From Manis javanica (lineage: Eukaryota > Chordata > Mammalia > Pholidota > Manidae): a stretch of 64,000 nt of DNA. The notes below the pieces were generated by a model. The model did no database searches, was not told the DNA's origin, and saw only the letters and a program-made list of their open reading frames with translations. Position 1 is the stretch's first letter, and each line of letters begins with the position of its first letter. The DNA is taken from NCBI RefSeq assembly GCF_040802235.1, contig NC_133172.1:60581613-60645612 (forward strand), read 5' to 3'. Of this stretch, positions 54,616-64,000 are shown one piece after another. Position numbers and translations under genes: made by a program.

Positions 54616-55199
54616 GAACTAGAATTAGAGGGCCTGGTGGTGCTCCCTCCACCCAGTTTGCCACCTCAGCCCCCACCCACACCCCACCACCACGGATAAC
54701 GTTAAGGCATGTTGGCCAGGCCCTCTGAGTCCACCTGCCATGCTTGCCCCCAGGACCTGAGCCCCTGTGCTCCGAGCACCCCGCCTGCTGCCTCCCCTCG
54801 GCTCCCCATGTACACAGCCTTGCCCTGCCGTGTCCCTGTCTGGAGGGCTTCCACCCCCCATCCCGGGGCAATGTCGCCTTTGGTTTTCTGAGCGTCCTTT
54901 CCACTAGGAAGCCTCCTCCCCTCCTGACCAGCTCTGCCCCAGGCCTGGTCAGGACTGATTTTCCCTCTTTTGAATCAACAACTCATATACTTGTGGTTCA
55001 AGACTCAAGAAGGTAAAAAAATAGTGTCCAGTGGGAGTCCCTTACTGCCTCTGCCCCCAAGCCACCTGTCCCCAGCCCTAAGGAAACCCCAGCCCCTGGT
55101 TCCTGCAGATTCTGCTGGGAGTGTGCCTTTCATATACAAGAAATATGTATCCCTTTCCTTTTTGTTACACACAGGCTAACTTACTAGTCACAATATTAT

Positions 55200-55800
55200 G
55201 CACCTTTTACCCCCTTTCATTGTTAATGGGAAACCATTTGGGAAACTGTTTGGCAGCGTTTACTGTCACTAAAGGCATGTGCATTCGACCAGCAGTTCCA
55301 CTTCTGGGTCTGTGCCCATGAGAAATGAGGGCTTGTATCTGCTGAAAGGCCTGCGTGTGAGTGTTCATAGCCGTGTTATGTATAATAGGTCAGACTAGAC
55401 ACAGCCTAAAAGCCCTACCACATGCAGACAGTTCAATAAATTATGGCATTTCCATGCAATGGAGTGCTCAGCACGCTACACAACAACACAGGAGAACGAA
55501 TTATTAATCCATGTTGCTCATGGAGCGCTAAGATGACACTGAGTAAGGGAAGCCGGACGCACGAGTGCACAGGAATGATTCCGTTTATGTGAGTTTAGGA
55601 GAAATCCGTGTTGATGGGAGGCCGGGTGTTGGTCATCATTCAAGGGGCTGTCACTTGGGGGCGGGAGGGGGCACAGGGAGGCTTCTGGGAGCCGGAGAGG
55701 TTCTGCAATGCATCTGGGTGGGCTTGCTCAGGCGCACACTGAAGATTTGAACACATGACTGACTGTATATTAGTTTGACTTCAATATATATGTAATATTT
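55200..55800 (+). mobile_element. L1M 3'-end fragment
   Basis: 'accagcagttccacttctgg', 'gttcatagccgtgttatgta', 'gttcaataaattatggcatt', 'atggagtgctcagcacgcta' and 'cacatgactgactgtatatt' are degraded ORF2-end and 3'-UTR landmarks. Confidence 0.75.
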
Positions 55801-55809
55801 TCCATATAG

Positions 55810-56560
55810 GTAAATAAAAACTTTCATAGACTTATGAAAGCATAGTGTTTCATGTTACATTGGTACCATAATTAATTTAGCTGGTGTTTCATTGTCAGAC
55901 CACTGGTGGGTTGTTTCCAATAGTAAGCTATTGTAAACAATTTGCAGTGGCTGACTTTGAACAGGTACCATTCTTCAATAAGTAAATCTGAAAAATTACT
56001 AGGACTGATCCATTTTAAACTTTGATGCTGCCAAATTGCCCTCCATCAGGGCATGTCCTGGTTTACCCTCCTCCAGCCGTGGAGGAGATGCCCTCCCCCA
56101 ATCCCCACTCCCAGCACCTCCTGTTACAAACCTTGAACCTTACCTACCAGACAGGTGAGGGATGGTGCACTGGAGTCATGCTCATTTGATGATCTTTTCA
56201 TGTTTGCAAGTTATTATCATTCCCTTTTCTATGAGTTCTCAGGCATCCTTTGCCCGTTTTTTAAAAACATGGGCTGGGAGCCTTTTCCCTCCTTTATATC
56301 TAAGAGCTCCTCTTTTCTGTAGGAAATTATTCTGCATCATGTTATGAGTGGCGTTTATTTTCCCCGTGTGGTTGTCATCTTCCGACTTGGCACGCAGCGC
56401 CTTTTGCAGAAGATGGTCCCATTTTGGTGCAGTAAATTTACTCATCTTTTTTTTCATGGCATCTGGCTTGTCTTGCACTCAGGAAATCTTTTCTCACTCT
56501 GAGATTTTTAGAAGAGTGCCCATCGTTTCTTCTAGTATTTCTATGGCTTTTTTTCCTAAT
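55810..56560 (-). mobile_element. L1M 3'-UTR, antisense, head-to-head partner
   Basis: 'ctggtgtttcattgtcagac', 'gggcatgtcctggtttaccc', 'gcatcctttgcccgtttttt' and 'tttagaagagtgcccatcgt' are reverse L1M text, directly abutting the plus-strand L1M before it. Confidence 0.5.
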
Positions 56561-56984
56561 TAGTCCTAATTATTCTTTAAAACAAACTCACTTGTATAAT
56601 TTCTTGATTTCGGGCAGGGACTGAGTCTGTCCTGAGACACCAGGCATAGTTTATTGTGCGGATGAGAAGCTGGGGAATGGGCAAGTGGACACACAGAGGA
56701 TGGCTCAGCAATGAAGACCGTGCGCGGACCTGGGCCCGCTGCCCTAGCCACGGCACGGGGCGTTTGCTCAGCCGCCAGCAATGGGAGCAGTGGAGCGTTA
56801 AAAGCACGCGCTCTGTAACCCCCACCACTGCCCCCTAGGCTGCGTGCACCTGTGGTTGTCCTTGGCAACCATACCTGCCCCTCCCCCCTCCCCCAGTCCT
56901 GGCACAGCTCCCAGCACCTGGGGGGTACTGAGACCTGCCAGGCAGCTCGGCACCATGGCCCTTCTTCTCTCCTTCCCACCCACA

Positions 56985-57060
56985 AACATTTCTGAGCACC
57001 TTCTGTTTACCAAACACTGTTCTGGGCTGGGTGTAAGTTGGGTAAGACCACGTGTTCCCT
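56985..57060 (+). repeat. L2 fragment
   Basis: 'aaacatttctgagcaccttc' and 'tgtttaccaaacactgttct' match the L2 motif. Confidence 0.6.
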
Positions 57061-57884
57061 GGGGGACTCAGGGGCCAGGCTGGAGGTGGGCTAGTGGGCC
57101 GGCAGTGTGCTGGGCATAGGGTGCAAGGGAGCTCAGAGAACTGGGTCTCCCAGGGCCAGTGGCAGCTGGTGAGCTTGGGAAGTGGCCATCAGCCTCAGAC
57201 CCCTGGGTGTCAGCAAGGGTCTGAGGAGGGTGGGGAAACTCCTTGCCCTTGGTCAGTTAACTCAGTCATTTTGTTGACCTGGTCTGGCCATGATGCTACC
57301 CCAGTTGTCATTTCCGTGCATACCTCTTTATCTGCCTCCTCAGGGAAGGCGAGTTTCGGGTAAGGGGCTGCTTGCATCTATGTCAAGTCAAGAGCAAAAT
57401 CCCTGTTGATGATTAACCAGCCCACACGCATGGCTGCAGGGCCAAGCAGAAGCTTTGTGACCCAAAGATTGAGGCAGGTACAATGAGAGGCAGAGATGAC
57501 GCTTTTCACTTGGTTACAGTATCATTCGCATGGATCATTGTAGCTAGGGTTGTGATGGTGCATCATTATCATTTTGATCTATTAGCCGTTCTTGGCTACC
57601 CCATCATTGGGTACCCACTGCCCAACTTCTGGAAGGACTTGGGCACCTGCTGGCCCAGGTCTCAGCCCCACCCCTCCTCCAGGAAGCAGAAGGACTTGGA
57701 CTCCTACAGCTCGCAGCAATCCTGGCGCAGCACCCCAGTCCCCCACCCCGCCGCCGCACAGCATAGTGCTTGGCCCATTGGCCACGGCCTATTTTCTGCA
57801 GGATGATGGCCTCTGAAGAACTGGACCCCATAGGATTGTTCTGAGTGCACCTCCAGCCAGCCAGCCTCAGCTCAACCCTGCAGG

Positions 57885-58105
57885 GTATTAGAACCACCCG
57901 GGGCCCTTAGGCAGCCTGATGGCTGGGCCTCCCTCTGCAGCCTGGGGATAAGCCTGGCAGGTGCATTTGTACGAGATCCCAGTGGTTCTCCACCTTTGGA
58001 GCACGTCTAATCCCCTGGGGAACACCCATCGCAGGGTCCATGCCCAGGGCTTCTGACCTATTAGAGCCAGGGTGCTGCTGGCCTGAGGACCACACGCAGT
58101 CTCAC
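57885..58105 (+). mobile_element. MER20-like hAT fossil(s)
   Basis: 'ttagaaccacccggggccct', 'ctgggcctccctctgcagcc' and 'cagtggttctccacctttgg' suggest two adjacent hAT termini, probably MER20 followed by a related piece with 'gggcttctgacctattagag'. Confidence 0.55.
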
Positions 58106-58599
58106 CAGGCAAGGGTGTAACCAGGTAATGCACAGACACATGCCTTGGGGGAGACAGTTACGGAAGTCTTGGAAGAAAGGAAGCATTTGCATTGAATGGG
58201 GCTCGTTTTCCTCATCTCAAATGTCCCCTCCTTAGAGACGCCCACCGATTGGTGCCTGGGTTACCGTGACCCCAACACCGCTCCTCTCCGGCTGCACTGA
58301 TCCCAGGAACCAAATCCACCAGGGCTGTGAAAACCCCGGGGGTCAGGACTGGGCTCTCTCTCCCGCCCCATTGCTCCCTCTGAAACCCTCCAAGGCCGCT
58401 CACTACTGCCGCCTCCACCCCCTGAGTTCCCCGGACAGGCCATTCGCCCTTCCTGGCACCGCCGCACCTGTTCCCCTGTGGCCCCCCTCCACCGCCCAGG
58501 GATCTTCCCACGACTCCGGGTCCCCCCACTCTGGCTCCTTCAGGGGCGTGTCCCCATTAAGCCGCGGGTCACGGGTGCCTCTCGGCTAGTTCCTTCCTC

Positions 58600-58695
58600 A
58601 CATTGCCAGATTTGCCCAGACACCCAGTTGATTTGAATCAGATAAAATTTTTTAGTATATGTATGTCCCATGCAGGATTCGGTAAACACATATGC
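58600..58695. mobile_element. Palindromic DNA-transposon MITE fragment
   Basis: 'cattgccagatttgcccaga', 'cacccagttgatttgaatca', 'gataaaattttttagtatat' and 'gtatgtcccatgcagg' match one half of a common palindromic mammalian MITE whose name I cannot give with certainty. Confidence 0.4.
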
Positions 58696-59369
58696 TGAAA
58701 AATGGCTTGTTTATTGGGGGTTCAGAGGCAACTGGACCTCCTGCATTTGCATTTGCCAAGCTCGCAGCCCCATTTGGAGGCTCCCAGTCCCCCCCACCCA
58801 GCCCCGTGGCCTCATATGCCAGAGGAGGGCCCCAGCTGCCCCCTTCCCTGGCTCCCACTGCTCGTGGCATCAGGCACTGCCCTCGGCTCCGGGAGGGGAA
58901 GGCAAGGCCCGGGGGGACTTACGGACAAGCACGTTGAAGAAATATATGTCTGTATCAGTCCTTTAGAGAGGGAAGCAATGCTAGGGTCTATCTCAGGAAG
59001 TGTTTAAAGTGAACTGAGACCCCCGAGCTGGACAGGAAGGCAGAGAAAGTCAGGGTGCTGGCCCCGGGGAGGCCAGTTCACCCCCAGGTGCCACGTGCTC
59101 GCTTGCTCTGCTCCGAGCTTACAGCTCCCCTCCGCAGCCACCTCATCCTGCAGGGAATGTCACAGCTGCGCTTTGTGGCTCCTTCAGAAGCCCCCACTTG
59201 CTTCAATGCCAGCCCCGCTGTCCCTGCTGGGTGAGAATAGTCTAAGGAGTCCCCACCATCCAGATTTTCTTTGGGCTTAGGAAAGGCCCACCTGCCATCA
59301 CAGCCCTGGCACGTGCAGGCCCATTTGCTGTGAGCAACCAGTACTGGGAGGGAGGGCAAAAAGCAGGCA

Positions 59370-59615
59370 CAAAAGGTCACATATTTTATGTTTCTATTTC
59401 TATGAAATATGCACATAGGTAAATCTGTAAAGTTAGAAAGCAAATTGGTAGCTGCCAGGAGCTAGGAGACAGGGATGGAAGTGACTGCTAAGGGGTGCAG
59501 GGTCTCCTTTTGGGGGGCCTGGAAAGGGCCAGATAGGTATGCTCTAAATGCCACTGAATCGTCTCTTTAGCATGGTTGATTTTATGTTACGTGAATTTCA
59601 CCATAATAAAAGAGA
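59370..59615 (+). mobile_element. L1M 3'-UTR end
   Basis: 'cataggtaaatctgtaaagt', 'attggtagctgccaggagct' and 'tacgtgaatttcaccataat' with an 'aaaag' tail are L1M landmarks. Confidence 0.75.
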
Positions 59616-60179
59616 ACTTAAAAACAGAGGAGACACAAAGGAGAAGGGAGGGGTGGCTCCCCCCAAATCAAGTTTGACAAGAAGTGAGAATCGGGGTGTC
59701 CCAAAGGCACCTGACCTCAATCAGGATGTGCCTGCCTCCTTACAATGGGACATACTGGGATGCAAGCTGGGCAGACGCCTACACGGTGTGTGTTCTCAGG
59801 GGGTGAGAAGGCTACGTGTGAGCCTCCGGGCAGAAGTCACCCACAGGACAAGGGGACAGGGCGGCATGCTCGGGGCTCTGTCTTCTGAAAACGACAACCT
59901 TGCTGTGAGACAGAGTGAGCTCCCCTGATGATGTTTTGGGTCCTGGCCGTGTCCCAGCAACCGTGGAGCACAGGGGGGACCTGGGAGGCCGGGCCAAAGT
60001 GAGTTGAGAAGTGATGGGAGGGAAGGATGTGGAGGTGGCCAGCACAGATGGCTCCTCCCCAAGCTGACCGCGGCAGATGCGGAGTGGGTGTCTACATCTC
60101 CGGTGTATACACCTAGGAAGGAGGTGGGTCAGGCCCTCCGCACACGTGTGCTTGCTTGGCTCTGTAAAGGCAGGACGAA

Positions 60180-60235
60180 GCAGGCCTCACTGTCCTCATT
60201 CTGCAGATGAGGAAGTGTGATCAGAGAGGCTGACA
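60180..60235 (-). repeat. MIR SINE fragment
   Basis: 'cctcattctgcagatgagga' is the reverse MIR core, short. Confidence 0.5.
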
Positions 60236-60354
60236 TGCTGGAAAGTGGAGAGGGGCTGTCTCCTGGGCGGCACTGACAAAGAGGGCAAACTGAGGCTTGT
60301 GGCTGACGGTGTGTACCCAGCCGTCCATCCATGGAGCTGAGTGCATTTCGTGCA

Positions 60355-60550
60355 CTTTGATTGGTGTCCTGAGTTCTGTTTGACAAATGCTTATGGAGCT
60401 CTGACTGACGGGTGCTGGTGGAGCAGCCCCAGTGTACCAGGCGCTGGTCCCCACCTTCCAGAGCGGCTACACTGTGAGTGGATAAAGGCACTTAAGTGAT
60501 AGTCACTGCTGGCAATTGTGCCAGCACCAGGTGCATCAAGGAGTGGTCCA
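60355..60550 (+). repeat. L2 fragment
   Basis: 'gacaaatgcttatggagctc', 'gtgtaccaggcgctggtccc' and 'ggataaaggcacttaagtga' are diverged L2. Confidence 0.5.
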
Positions 60551-60624
60551 GGATGCCAAGAGGGTAGGGCAGGTGGACTAATCTGGGAAGACAGCAAGAT
60601 GGGATAATCCACCTATCTTTAAAA

Positions 60625-60840
60625 CGGGGTTTCCCACTCTCAGGTCTGTTGATGTTTTGGACCAGAGCATTCTTTGTGGGGGGCTGGCCAGAGCACTGTA
60701 GGATGCTCAGCAGCATGTCTGGACTCCACCCCACAAGATACCTCCATTTAGGACAACCTAACAAACCTCCAGACGTTGCCAAAGCCTCCTGGGAGCACAG
60801 CTGACCCTGACTGAGAGCCCCTGATTCAAAGTATGTTGTG
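60625..60840 (-). mobile_element. MER5A (hAT-Charlie) fossil
   Basis: 'gttgatgttttggaccagag', 'cattctttgtggggggctgg', 'gcactgtaggatgctcagca' and 'aacctccagacgttgccaaa' match reverse MER5A across its length. Confidence 0.85.
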
Positions 60841-61970
60841 GCAGCCATGAAAATGTGCCACTGGGGGTCCTGCAGGGCCACTAGAGAGGCCCGTTCCCCA
60901 GGGACAGGACTCCTCCAAGGGGTGGTGTTGTGTCCATGGGCCTAGGAAGCAAATTTTTGGCCAGGCATGCTGCCGTGAGCAAGGCCAGGAATGGGGGACG
61001 GACACGTGGTGGGGTCTGCTGCAGCCACATTGAAGACAGGTTTTTAGCCTGAGAGCAACTGAGTTTACCCAAATGTTTCAAGCGTGGTGTGCATGTGTGT
61101 GTGCGAGGGAGAGAAGTAGATTAACACTTTTCAGCGTCACTCAGGATGCTGTATAAGAAATTAATTGGGTGTGGTCATGGCTGGAAAGACATGGCAAGCC
61201 CAAGAACAGCCAGCGCACAGGTCCCCAAACCCCAGGCCTGACTCCATCCTTGGTGTGAGCAAGAATTGAGCACTTGATTTGACGGGACCAAACCAGATCT
61301 TGAGAACAGAAAAAATACTGTCTTATTTTATGTTGCCCATTTCTCTTAAACGTTGACTTAAAGGAAGCTCATCACAGATGGAGCAGCCTTTGAGATCCAT
61401 GTAGCTGCTTCCCGGTCCCTGGCCCAACCAAGTAAGAAGCCACCCAGGAAATGGCTGAGGTTCGCAGAGCATTTCTGAGCAACGAGGCCTTTGGGAGATG
61501 ATGTGTGTGCGTGTGCTTGGGGGAGTGGGGCGGCTGGCAAGAAGGGAAAGAGGGGTTTGCCTTCTCCATTCCAGCTGAAGGAAGGGGTTAGCCGAAGCCC
61601 CTCTCTCCTTCCTTCTTCCCAGCACCCGACAACCTGCCGGAAGAGGAAGCGATGATTATCATGTCCTGGGTATCAGAGTACCAGGAATGATTTTGCAAAG
61701 ATACTCAGCATTGTCCTGATTCTGAGGTGTCTGTTGTATATGTCCTCCCATGCCCTTCAGGGGTGTATTGTATGGCTCCTTCCCAGGCCTGCCAGACCCC
61801 AAGAACTCAGCTGGCCCCCCTTTTACTTGGGCCATTGACAACGACTCCTAGAACAGACTGGAATAGCGCCTGTTGTCCTCAGGGAATGATCTTTCTATAA
61901 AATAGCTCATACTTGACTCAGAATCCCAGAAATCAAGGTTCAGGAGTCCAAATGTAATGTTAGTTGTGAA

Positions 61971-62050
61971 AAGAGCTTGAAATTGTATCTGGCACAATGT
62001 ATGTATGATATAATGATTTTAGCTATTATCATTTCTAAGGACAGGCCTTT
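61971..62050 (+). repeat. Local direct repeat, copy A
   Basis: 'aaagagcttgaaattgtatc' then 'tggcacaatgtatgtatg' is closely matched by copy B at 63703-63780. Both resemble a MIR 3' end, but share changes not in MIR. Confidence 0.65.
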
Positions 62051-62139
62051 TTTCTATTTTTTTTATTTTTATTCGTGGCAGATTGTTGTCCTGCTCTGTC
62101 AGCTTTGTGCATTCCAATTCTCTTAAATAAGTTTGCTTA

Positions 62140-62565
62140 AACAAAAGATGTATCCATAATATCCAATAACTGGGAACAACCCAACTGTTCATGAACAGCA
62201 GAATGGATAAATCATGATATACTCATTCCAGGGAATATTATACAGCCAATAAAATGGGCAAACCATGGCTACGCTCAACGTCAAGCATGAATCTCACTAA
62301 CAACATTAAGTGAAAGAAACCAGACGCAAGAGTATGTATTGCATGTTACCATTTATACAGAATTCAAACCCTGGCAAAACTAACCTGCAGTGACAGAATG
62401 ATCGGAGCTGCTCTTTAGGTGGGCGGGTAGCATGAGGTTGCTTTGGGGCTGGTAATGTCTGTCTCCTGATTTGAAGGCTGTTTATGGGGGTCAGTTTGTG
62501 AGAATTCAAGCTGTACACTTAAGATGTGCACTTTCTGTATGTAGGTTATACTTTAAAAAGATGTG
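62140..62565 (+). mobile_element. L1M 3'-end just upstream of ATP2C2 exon 2
   Basis: 'aataactgggaacaacccaa', 'gggaatattatacagccaat', 'atttatacagaattcaaacc' and 'gtaggttatactttaaaaag' are L1M landmarks. It ends about 50 bases before the exon 2 acceptor. Confidence 0.8.
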
Positions 62566-62614
62566 CCAGCACAAAACTTTCATTTGCTTAATAGCATTCT
62601 GGCTTTTTTCACAG

Positions 62615-62725
62615 GGCGGTGAACAAGGGGACCTGAAAGCCACTGAAAAGGAGAAAACAGTGGTAGCGCTGCCACCCAAGGAAGCCAGCAAATACCACAG
62701 GGAGGATTTGGCCGAGGCGTTTTAC
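62615..62725 (+). CDS. ATP2C2: ATP2C2 exon 2
   Basis: A 111-base, 37-codon exon, phase 0 at both ends (ttttttcacag|ggcggt ... tttac|gtaaga). It encodes the cytosolic segment before the first membrane helix, with KATEKEKTVVALPPKEAS and YHREDLAEAFY. Human SPCA2 has KAIEKEKKVTALPPKEAC in an exon of the same length. In SPCA/SERCA pumps this region is the start of the actuator-linked N-terminal cap. The DLAEAF stretch corresponds to the conserved amphipathic segment preceding 'GLSEF...'. The next exon, with the remaining N-domain, is beyond the window. Confidence 0.95.
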
Positions 62726-63702
62726 GTAAGAATTGACTTTGCATTTGATGTTAGTTGCTGTGAGGTTTTTAGATTTAAAAGAAAGCAACCCAAAGTCCTG
62801 AAAACAGCCTTAGATCCTGGGCTCTCAAACATTTATATCATCATCATTAGAAAATGTGATTGATGTTGAACCACGCCGATTTCCCAGGTGGTATGTCGCC
62901 ACTGTCATAGGGGCTGGGGCCCTAACAGAGGACATTCCCCAGGCCCCCAAATGCTCTCTGTTACAAGGCTTTTCCTCCCGGAGACACAGAACACAGGAAC
63001 CCACACAGTTACAAGGGAGCTCAGCCCAAGGACAGGGCACAGCGAGTTCAATCCAGGTGTTTCGACATCAAAGCTCAAACCTTTAACCAGCCCCAGTTCA
63101 CACCCTTCTTCTTCCATAATCCACGCCATCGCCTACCGCTGGAACTGAATTCCCACAGGTTTCCCAGATGAATTTGAGTTCCTGGCCAGTCTGAGGCGGC
63201 TCTGGAACCAAGGTCCCCGCTCTGTCCGCCACGCGCTCCTCAGGCTGAAGGACGCGGCTTGCTTCATGTTTTTTACTTTCTTAGAAAACCGAGAAAACAC
63301 AACAGAAGTGTGTCCGTTCACTCATAACCCACCGCACCTGGGAGAGCAAATTCAACCCACCCATTAAAGGGCACCGGCCACAATTCGAGGAGGGTGGAAG
63401 TCAGCATTTCCTGCCAGTCTTTTCTTGGGAATCATTCGAAAGTCTGTTTAAATTCAAGTACTGCTGGTGGTATTTGGAGGGAAGGAAATATTTTTTCTTT
63501 GCCTGACATTTTCCCCTACCTACAAAATGCCCATGGTTTTCTTTCTCTATTCAAGAGAGCCTAGAAGTCAATTCAGCTTTCCCCGTCGCCTCCGCCACAC
63601 ACTGACCTTTTTGAAAACAAGGATGTCTTTGCTGCAACCAGAAAAACCAAGTTCCCTTACCTAATTGTTGACGCAAACTGGCTATACTTAGTGTCTGCGT
63701 AA

Positions 63703-63780
63703 AGAGCTTGAAATTGTTATCTGACACAGTGTATGTATGGAATCATAATTTTCGCTACTGCTGCTTCTAGAGACAGGTGT
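63703..63780 (+). repeat. Local direct repeat, copy B
   Basis: 'taaagagcttgaaattgtta' then 'tctgacacagtgtatgtatg' parallels copy A at 61971-62050. Confidence 0.65.
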
Positions 63781-63784
63781 TTGT

Positions 63785-64000
63785 CCTGTGTTTTTTTTAA
63801 ATTTTTAATTGTGCTAAAATGCACAATATGAAATGTATCATCTTCATCATTTTGAAGTGTGCCGTTCATTCCTCAGAGCTGAGTATTCACGTTTTCACGC
63901 AGCTACCACCGCCATCCATCCCCAGAACCCTTCGTCCTGCAGAACAGACGCTCTGTCCCCCTTAAGCCCTAACTCCCCAGCCCCGGTCCCCAGCCCCCCG
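63785..64000 (-). mobile_element. L1M 3'-UTR fragment, antisense (cut by window edge)
   Basis: 'aattgtgctaaaatgcacaa', 'catcattttgaagtgtgccg' and 'cgcagctaccaccgccatcc' are reverse L1M text. Confidence 0.65.

Larger units (their letters stand above)
46350..62614 (+). other. ATP2C2: ATP2C2 intron 1
   Basis: A 16.3-kb intron from gtgagt to ttttttcacag. It is full of old repeats, listed separately. The stretches 46520-48200, 50160-51030, 51280-51940, 54620-55190, 58110-58600 and 60850-61960 hold no recognised repeat or gene. The block at 50400-50850 has an inverted repeat and isolated CpGs, discussed as a finding. Confidence 0.85.
62726..64000 (+). other. ATP2C2: ATP2C2 intron 2 (partial)
   Basis: The 5' part of intron 2, open at the right edge. 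It contains copy B of the local repeat and an antisense L1M. The stretch 62730-63700 shows nothing assignable, and no further ATP2C2 exon is visible. Confidence 0.8.

Noticed and set aside
56239-56478. 79-residue Lys-rich minus-strand frame
   Set aside because: Falls in an antisense L1M-like segment; no start context or conserved domain.
1-64000. Search for young SINEs (Alu, B1/B2, SINEC, ERE, Bov-tA, VES) to identify the order
   Set aside because: None recognised by eye; only MIR and LINE/LTR/DNA fossils were found, so the species call stays broad.

Overview
The window is nuclear DNA from a placental mammal. It has large introns with GT..AG junctions, CpG-rich exons and an AATAAA poly(A) signal, and much of the rest is ancient mammalian repeats (MIR, L2, L1M, MER5A, MER20, MaLR LTRs). 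No Alu, B1/B2, ruminant Bov-tA, carnivore SINEC or horse ERE element was recognised. The youngest insertions are a L1 lineage whose 3' UTR is seen twice (about 6028-6531 and 9879-10852) and two ERV1-like LTRs. This fits a laurasiatherian with few young SINEs. A pangolin is possible, but that is a weak inference from memory of its L1 3' UTR.

Two protein-coding genes are present, both on the plus strand, in the order known from human 16q24.1. WFDC1 (a secreted WAP four-disulfide core protein, ps20) is complete: seven exons from the ATG at 4751 to the stop at 29539, with a poly(A) signal at 29839. All its junctions obey GT..AG and its phases are consistent (0 after exon 1, 1 after exons 2-6), giving a predicted 232-residue protein. 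ATP2C2 (the secretory-pathway Ca2+/Mn2+ ATPase SPCA2) starts in a CpG island. Its exon 1 (46251-46349, 33 codons) and exon 2 (62615-62725, 37 codons) are inside the window and the remaining exons lie beyond the right edge.

Layout: 1-4.5 kb is upstream flank with old repeats and a non-repeat block near 3.1-3.7 kb that may be regulatory. 4.75-29.86 kb is WFDC1, whose 14.6-kb first intron holds L1, L2, MaLR and two antisense ERV1-like LTRs. 29.87-45.77 kb is intergenic, mostly L2, MIR and antisense L1M. 45.77-46.4 kb is the ATP2C2 CpG-island promoter. 46.35-62.61 kb is ATP2C2 intron 1, rich in L1M, MaLR and hAT fossils. 62.73-64.0 kb is the start of intron 2.

The two genes are neighbours and not functionally linked: one encodes a secreted extracellular-matrix/stromal protein, the other a Golgi ion pump. 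The main oddity is the 3' end of WFDC1. A one-base shift relative to the frame I recall for human WFDC1 moves the usual stop out of frame in exon 6. The frame then runs through the exon 6-exon 7 junction and ends in exon 7. No new multi-gene system was found. The best unexplained non-coding signal is an imperfect inverted repeat in CpG-containing sequence near 50.6 kb.
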